Below, in pieces: positions 36,701 to 45,700 of a stretch of 64,000 nt of DNA. Both the position numbers and the translations under genes were made by a program. The DNA comes from Hippopus hippopus. Taxonomy: Eukaryota > Mollusca > Bivalvia > Cardiida > Cardiidae. The notes below the pieces were generated by a model. It worked only from the letters and a program-made list of their open reading frames with translations. It searched no databases and was not told the origin of the DNA. Within the stretch, counting starts at the first letter, position 1, and the number at the start of each line of letters is the position of its first letter. The stretch covers positions 47,616,845-47,680,844 of the forward strand of contig OX328105.1 of NCBI GenBank assembly GCA_946811185.2. Reading direction: 5' to 3'.

Positions 36701-39700
36701 TTCACCTATACTGAGAGCATTAGCAGACAACATATCAAAATGTGACACTAATGATAATATTTGTCTTTAAAATGGTAGAAAACATTTAAATCACCATCTA
36801 AGCAAAATTTAATTTGTCGTAATCATCATTGAGACAATGGTCAGTGGTGGGAGAGGAAATGAATCCTGTCGCAATGACTATCATCAATCCTGGGAAAGAA
36901 ATTGGCCTAGCCAGGGATCAAACCCACAACCCTCTGTTCTCAAGTCCTGCACGACTAAGCTACCAGGGCCTGGCATACGAGGGCTATTCGATATGTAATG
37001 TGTATTGTACCACAGCGTGATAACACTTTGCATGATTTCGTGGATGATGATACGCTTGAATAGCTCTATTCAATACCTTTCCAACGGTATAAACACGAGC
37101 CCTCAGCTCCACATAGTTTTAAACTTATAGTCATTTCAATAGAGCTAGTCGTTGACCACTGTTGTAAAAATGGTTGGGAAACAGATTAAGAATATTGAAG
37201 AAATTAGAGCTTATATAAAAGTTCGCACAAAACTCGGTCATTCGGTAATGCAGATTTTTACTGAATTGGGGGAAGTTTATGGGTCTGATAAGGTATCTTA
37301 TGAGACAGTTCGTAGCTGGAGAAAGAAATTTCTGACTGGCACTGAGTCCGTCAAAGATGCAGCAAAATCTGGCCGACCTGTGACTTTAACAGGCAAGGCA
37401 AATGTCTCAAAAGTCAGGGAAATAATTGAAAGTGATGGCAGATACACGATTCGTGATATTGCCAATGCTGTTGGCATATCGCTATCGCGGGTGCATTTCA
37501 TTTTGAAGCGTATTTTGAAAGTACGAAAGATTTCTGCCAGATGGATACCTCATATATTGACAGATGACCAAAAACGGGTACGAGTACAAACCGCTAAGCA
37601 ATTGCTCCAAATGTTTCCCAAATTCAATCAAAGACAATTTGCAAACATTGTTACTGGTGACAAAACATGGGTTCACTATTTCGAACCAGTAAGAACTAGA
37701 GGCGCTTGAGCGCCTGTATCGCTCCACAGGCCTGATATTTCTATAATGGCAAAAGGAAGTTTTTAACAATTATCATTCAATCCTGCATTTTAGCTCACTG
37801 AAGAAACAATTTGGTAGACAACCACCATAGGAACTTACCTGCAAAACAACAATGAAATCCAATGAATAGTTTTAGAGAAGAAATTTTTCAAAGATTTTAC
37901 TTTATACCATAAAAGGAAAATGAGTCTCCCATAAAAGCCATGTTTTTTGACAGATCTTTTTTTTTTTTTTAAGGAATTCTGTAAACCTGTATCTAAGGAA
38001 CATTCCTGCAAAATAATAATGCTATCCAAATAGCGGTTTGGGAGGAGAAGATTTTTAAAGGTTTTTTACTTTGGTTGCCATGGCAACCAGAATTCTTCAT
38101 GGAACACAATTATTTGAAGGAATTTGAAAGAGGACCACCAAAGGAACATTCCTGTGAAATTTGGTAAAAATCCAGTCAATAGTTTCTGAGGAGAAGTTTT
38201 TTAAAGAAAAAGTTTACGGACGCACGCACGGACGAACGGACGGATGGACGGACGACGGACACAACGCCATGACAATAGCTCGCTGGCCTTTGGCCAGTGG
38301 AGCTAAAAATTGGAAACAAAATATGGCTAACTAAACACGGTAGAAGGCCTGTAGTTGCCAAAAGAAGCACAAGCACAAAGAAGGTTCTTTATTGCATATT
38401 CTTCTCGTGTGATGGTATAGCCGTACAAATTCCGGTGCTGAAGGGCAAAAGTGTTACAGGTCGGTATTACCGAGATGTTATACTAAAAAAAGTCAAGAAA
38501 TATTATCTTAAACGACGCCCTGTGTCAGGATTTAGGCATGTCCGTCTACTTCATGATAATGCTCCATCACATACATCTGAGCTTGTGAAGCAATTTTTGA
38601 AGTCGGAGAAGGTTACCGTCTTGCCACACCCACCATACTCTCCAGATCTAGCCCCATGCAACTTTTTCCTTTTTCCAAAACTTAAAAAGTTCTTATCTGG
38701 TCGTCGTTACAAGTCCCAACAAGCCCTTGGCTCAGCCATCAGTCAGTGCCTTAGAGGTCTACCTAAATCAGCGTACCGTGACGCATTACAGAAATGGATT
38801 CAGAGATTGAAATTATGTATATCAAACCGCGGAGAATACTTTGAAGGAATGTAATGTTCATTTCATTATTTGAGTCGAATGCTTTTGAGATATCGTACAA
38901 TACACATTACATATCGAACAACCCTCGTAAATATTGATACTTTATAGTGAAAACCAGCCTTTCTTCCATTTCCTACAATGTTGTCTACAGACCTGAAGAG
39001 AAACCCCGTTATTTGTTGTCTGCAGATGATTTCAATTCAAACAAGTCTAAAATTTTGTTGTCTGGTAAAGAGATGAACAGTTAGTCTCATATTTAACCCT
39101 CTACCACACACTCCTGACTTCTAATGAACCTGAGAAAGAAGCCTCGTAAACATTGTGTGAAAAAGAGAAAATTCTCAGAATTTTCTCCTTTTCCCACGAT
39201 GTTTCTACCCTTCCAAAACAAATTTAAATTTTTCAGTGGCACTCATTTTGTCATCTGCAAATGCTTTCAAAAATGGAACAGTCAAAAATTTTGTTGTTGG
39301 GTAAAGAGTTAAATGTATCTTCTTAAAACCATAGGTGAAATATCTAAACAAATAAAACTGACATTTAAAGACTGCTACTTTTTTTCCATTACATGTATAC
39401 ATGTACATGTATATATTTTTTTTTCTAATTTTATCTGCTGCTTAAAAGTCAACTAAATTATGTAAATATTTAGATCTTTACAATATCAAAGCTAACTCTG
39501 CACCAGTGAACCAGAATTTTAAGTTTAAACATTTAGGATCAAGATCAGACTGCACAGAATATGTAGTCTGATCTTGAATCTTCAGTCTGCAAGATATTTC
39601 TGACAAAAGCAGCTTTGAAAATCAATATCTGTATCTCAGTGCTTTCATACACAGTCCAGAAAGAGAAGGCTTTTGAAAACATTGTGTTATCAACCAGCAT

Positions 39701-42700
39701 TTTTCTCCTTTTCCCACAACGATTTCTACCCTGTCAAATTCAGAAATTACTATTTAAGCTTCATTTATCATTTGCAAAAGCTTTGACTTTGTTCCAGTCC
39801 AAAATGTTGTTAGTAAAGAGTTAACCCTTTACCAAACGACAAAAAATTAGACTGGTCCATATTGAAAGGATTTGCAGACGACAAATTAAATGTAACTGAA
39901 ATGATAATTTTTGTTTTGGATGGGGAAGAAAACATTGTGTGAAAAGGAGAAAATGCTGGTTACCAGCATTTTCTCCTTTTCCCACAATGTTTTCAAAAGC
40001 CTTCTCCTACAGGGGCGTCAAAACTCGGGATTGTGTGGTAAAGAGTTAAGCAGCTGACTGAAAAAAATCCATTTAATTCATTTAGCAATACAAAGATTAA
40101 CCCTTTACCACACAGTCCAAACATTTAACACTTACAATGCTGTATTAATGAAATGGACTTTTTCAAACATCCAAAATATTGTGATATCACGGTTGTTCTA
40201 GCCAGAATATGTTACGTAAGTAGCTGACAGTGTAGATCCAAGATCAGACTGCCTGATCTGTGCAGTCTGATCTTCATCTACACTGTCTTCAAAGGCAACT
40301 TATGTTGTTTTGAGTACTTTCAGGGTTAACTAGGCTAAGGAAGAAGGCTTTCCAAAACATTGTGGGGAAAAGGAGGAAATGATGGTATCCAGCATTTTCT
40401 CCTTTTCCCACAATGTTTTCTATCCTTTGAAATGGAAATTTAGTATCTTAAATAAGATCAACTTTTATCTTCTGCAAATGCTTTCAATTTAGACAGGATT
40501 TAAGTTCTGGGAGTCTCGTAAGGAATTCCATACATATGTATTGATCATATTTTGAACTACATATTGTACAGCCAGACAGGAAATCGTGTTTTTGAAACAA
40601 AACACCTTTTCTAGTGTAAAAAATTTAACCCTTTACTCCACAGTTACTCATTTTGACACATCAAGAACAGACAGCTTTTGAAAACATTATGGGAAAAGGA
40701 GAAACTGCTCGTAACGAGCAGTTTCTCCTTTTCCCACAATGTTTTCTACTCTATCAGATATCTGTATCTCCATTTGTCCACATTTTTGACATCATATCTT
40801 TATTTGCTGTTGAGGTGGAAGAGTCTAAAATTGGCATATCAGGTAAAGGGTTAAGATATACAACCAAGATATCTTAAAACTTTTCTTTAAAGTGGAACAA
40901 GTACAGATTAGATTTCATAATGTTCAAAGATATCTACAGTTTGTGTACGTCTAACAGCCACACATAATTAACCTCAAGTACGTTTGTTATGTTCTTAACC
41001 TCCATTTGTAATGAGATCTTTGAAACAAATCTAAAGTAAGTGGTCTTACAAAATAATTACCAAACCACAAAATTTAGACTTGTCCAAATTGAAAGCATTT
41101 GAAGACCACACAATAAATGTGACCAAAAAACTGAAAATTATTTTTGGAAGGTCAGAAAACATTGTGGCTTCCAGTATTTTTCTGCTTTTCTCATAATGTT
41201 TTCAAAAGTCTTCTCTTATATGGTCGTTAAAACTTCAGATACATGTATTTTTGTTAAAGGGTTAAATTTGCCAATCACACAATGGATGGTTAATACTGGA
41301 AACATCATAGTAAATGGTAAAATTTGCTCAGAATATCTATCATTATGAGCAATTTCTTCTTTTCCCACAATCGTTACAAAACTGGTGTGCTGCAAGAAGA
41401 AAAAAGGTTGTATGCATGAGGTAACAAAGTAAACCATGCTGGGCATGCCAGCTCCAAAACAAATGGTTTCCGAGATGGTGCTAAATATATCTTTCACACA
41501 CGTCAATCGAAAGTTGATATCCGTGGTATATTGATAATGAGTTATTGATCTGTAGTACTGAGCTATATCAATATCAACAACAGCAATTTTCGGGGAGCAA
41601 ATTATCTTTTGTTTTTCAACTTTCTGAGATAAATATTGTGCATCTGACATTCGTTTTTGTTTTCAATCAGACAAATTGACACCAAATAATGTGACTTATC
41701 TGTTTCAAGGCTTTAATAACTTCAAAACTTTTTAGAATAAAGTGGAAAAAGCAGAAAATGAAGATAATCAGCTTAGTTAACCCTTTAGCATACAATCAGA
41801 GTTTAATAAACCTGAGAAAAAAGCCTTTTGAAAAGATTGTGGAAAAAGAAGAAAAATGCTGGTAACCAGCATTTTCTCCTTTTCCCACAATCTTTTCTGC
41901 CCTTCTGCAGACAAATCCCATTAGTTGCGTCACATTTAATTTGTAATCTGCAAATGCTTTCAATTTGAACCAGTCAAAGACTTTGTCATTTAGTAAATAG
42001 AAAACCTTTTACTAAACGACAAAATTTAAGCCTTGTCCATATTGAGCTGCATTTGCAGACAACAATTTCAATGTGGCTCAAATGGGGCAATTTTTCTTTG
42101 ACAGGGTAGAAAACATTGTGGGAAAAGGAGAAAATGCTGGTTATCAGCATCTTCACCTTTTCCCACAATATTTTCATGGGCTTCTTTCACAGGGTAATTA
42201 AAAGTCGGCATTGTACGGTAAAGGGTTGTGTTAATCATGACAAAACAATAAGTGGGAGAAAAACAAAGGTAAACTACCACTTCCTCTTTCTTTGACAAGG
42301 GCATTTTTTCCTCTAGTTTCAGGTTGGCAGAGCACATCATTGCTTCCTCTACTGACAAGTGTGGAAGAAGGTGATCATCCTGCATGATGTAACACGACAC
42401 TTTCCTGAAGGAGCGCAAGTCTCTCTCTTTGCCCTTCACAAATATGCCACCTGCTATACCATTTGTTCTGAAACAAGAAAGGCGGCAAATCTGTGATCCA
42501 TGCATTGCAGTACCAACGTTTTACCAGATGACAAAATTTCACTCCCTGACCTTGAAAGCATTTGCAGATAACAAATCAAATGCTGCTCAAATAATGGACC
42601 ATGCCTATAAAAAGGTTAAAAACCATGTGAGTAAGTGAGAAAATGCTGGTTAACAGCATTTTCTCCTTTTCAAGCAATCTTTTTTTTTTAAAAAAGCCCT

Positions 42701-45700
42701 CTTCCCAAGGGTTGTGAAAATATTGATTGTATGGTGTCTAAAGCCGTTTTCAACATCATTTTAGTTACATCACAGCAGCTAGTGCATCTACCCATGCTTT
42801 CCTGGATTTTTTTTCCAGGGCTTCTTACAAATTTCTTCCAATCCAACTGGCTGATTTCCCACATAACCATCACTGAATCAATAATCAGTGATGAGAGAGG
42901 AATAAATCCTATCACTTTGTGCTCAAGTGAGCTAAAATGCTGCTTGCCAGCAATTTGGTTGTTTTACAACAATATTTTCTTCTCTAATTTCTATCATTTT
43001 AGCCATATTTGCCATCTGCACATTCTTTCAAAATGGCTCAGTTTAAAATTTGTTGTCCAGTCGAGAATTAAAGAGGATTTTAAAGGCATTAAATATGAAT
43101 ACTTGTAAGCTGGAAGTGCTTCGTGATGCAACCTTCCTTTTTTGTGAGACAGTATAATGTCAGTTGCAACCAATCCTGTACACATTTTTACCATGTATTT
43201 CCTTTTTAACCCTTTACCACACAACGAAGTTTTAGGCACGTCCAAGCTGAAACAATTTGAAGATGACAAATGCGGCTAAAAATAGGGGATCTGTTGGTCA
43301 AATAGTAGAAAACATTGTGGGAAAAGGAGAAAATGCTTGTTACTAGCATTTTCTTCTTTTTCCACAATGTTTTTAAAGGCCTTAGTCCTTAAGGTCATTA
43401 AAACACAGGGTTGTTTGTTAAAGAATAAATGTCATACAAGCCATTGTGAAAGATTTTAATAACAGTATCAATTGTTCATGAATATTCTTGTATCAATATT
43501 AATCTTTTGCCTAATAGCAAAATCTTTGACTTGTCCATTTTGAGAGCATTTGCAGATGCAAATTTAACAGTACCTAAAATGATAGGAAGTGCCTTAGAAA
43601 GGGTATAAAACATTTCGAGAAAAAGGAAAAATGCTGGTTACCAGTATTTTACAGCATTTTCTCCTTTTCCAATGATGGTTTCAAAAGTGAATTCTTTTCA
43701 GAGTCATACAGGATCAGAATGGTTTGGTTAACCCTTTATCACACAATCCCGAGTTTTAATGACCCCGCGAAAGAAAGCTTTTGAAAACATTGTGGGAAAA
43801 GGAGAAAATGCTGGTAATCAGCATTTTCTCCTTTTCCCACAATGTTTTCTGCTCAGTCATAGGCAAGTTTCACCATTTCAGCAACCTTTGATTTGTCGTC
43901 TGCAAATGCTTTGAAATTAGACGAGTCTAAAATTTTGTCGTTTGGTTAAGAGTCAAGGGTAAAATGGCAAACCTTTTTTCCCACAATATTTTCAACAGCC
44001 TCTCACTTAACTATTTACAAGACCACAAAAGTATAGACTTGTCCAAATTGAAAGCATTAGCAGATGACAAGTTAGATGCATCTCATGTGATGGGATTTGT
44101 ATTTGAAAGGTTATAATACATTGTGGGAAAAAGAAAAAATGCTGGTTACCATGATGTTGTATGAAGACTTTTCCTTCAGGAAAACAAAAAAAAACATGGG
44201 CTTGTTTGGGAAATGGGTTAACAACAACAGCCTATGTAACAGTCAATGGTTGTTGTTGTAGAAGGTTTGCAATTAGTGTAGCACTGAGACTTCACATTAT
44301 AAAGCTGTCACCACTTGGTGTAAATCACTTTACAATTGACATCAGACATGTTTCCTTTTCTTCATTACAGATGGAATTACTTTTCTTTAACCCTTTACAA
44401 GACGGCAAAATTGTAGCCTTGTCCAAATTGAAAGTATTTGTCGTTGTCTGCGCATGTCATATTCTTCGAAGATTCGACTTGTCTGCTATGATGCATCGCC
44501 CATCTCCTACTCAGGAGAAAATTAATATGCCACTAATAAAGTAGCAATGGAGAAAATGGCTATAAACAATACATATGTGGGAAAATGTAGCCTGTTTTTC
44601 TATCCAAATACAGGGTTTTCCCTTGGCAACAAAAATAGGGGGTCAATGTGACCCCCTAGTCAAAAATAATGGGGGTCATTTTGGAATTTGTGGGGGTCAC
44701 AACAAAATGTAATTGGCTTAGACAAAAGCTACTATTTGTGAAATAATTTGTGTTTATTTGTGTTTTCTATGCACTGTAAATCTTTTTATACCCTACAAGT
44801 TTTATTACATGGTGATAGATAAACAATAACACCAGAGATTCTCTATATAGAGGGAGCTTACAGCCTGGATGGTACCTTTTTCATAAAGAGTATCTGGAGT
44901 ATGCTTTATGTACACCTGTTTTTAACAAGCAAATATGCCCAAGATAGCTGCAGACAACCTGTCAGATCTCAAAGTGATTTTAATCTTGCAAGAGTATCAT
45001 CATGACCACTAGTGTTTTGATCTTGCACAAGGGTTGAATTTTGAAGTTTGTGCATCTTCTATCTGTAGTAAAGGGTTATTTTATTTTGTTTTTATCACAG
45101 GAATTGACTGTTTAATTGGTGAAAATAGCTTGTTGTCCGCCGGATTGGGAAGTCTCTATTGTTTAGCTTGATAGAGATACCCATTTCGGCCGAAAATACA
45201 CAACTTTCACCAATTAAACTGCCGATTCTTGTGGTTTGACACATGGGTCGCATTCATGCTGCGGTTTTTAACGAATAAAAAAGTGTATCTCTTTTGCAAA
45301 TTTACGGTAAACCCTCGAGACCTTGAAATGATTTTCTAAGTGCTCTTACCAGCCGTTTTATCGTCTGATCTTTAAGAGCTATTCTTCCTTGCAGACAGCA
45401 AGAATGACGTCGATTTTTATGGTGGCATATTTCTGCCACGAGATATGAGATAGCTATCATGATAATTTTACAAAACTATCGCGATAAATTAAAGTTTCCT
45501 GGAAATTTTATCGAGATAGTGAAAAGTTTCCTGAAAAAAATATCACGATAAACTTACTATTTTAACGCAAAATTTCTCAATCGTGCACAAAGCTGACATG
45601 CAAGATAAAATTATCGTGATAGTTCTACCTGTTTCTCGGTATCTATAAATAGAAAATTTATCATTTGGATGAACTCAGTAGTTTTTGACTTCACAAGATT

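Larger units (their letters stand above)
35861..36822. mobile_element. F1 fragments around exon 36469-36614
   Basis: 35861-36000 is an R half ending in the first core arm. 36690-36788 is another R half, followed by 36786-36822, a + strand piece (CACCATCTAAGCAAAATTTA). Confidence 0.55.
36978..38927 (+). mobile_element. mariner transposon, full length, interrupted by a P element
   Basis: The element is flanked by TA (36976-36977 and 38928-38929). Inverted ends of about 33 bp begin CGAGGG and read TTCGATATGTAATGTG internally, with two mismatches between ends. Without the inserted P element (about 614 bp at 37695-38308) it would be about 1.34 kb, the usual mariner size. It carries one transposase gene cut in two by the insertion. 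It sits in the ABCG intron between 36614 and 42278, with transposase opposite in orientation to the host gene. Confidence 0.95.
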
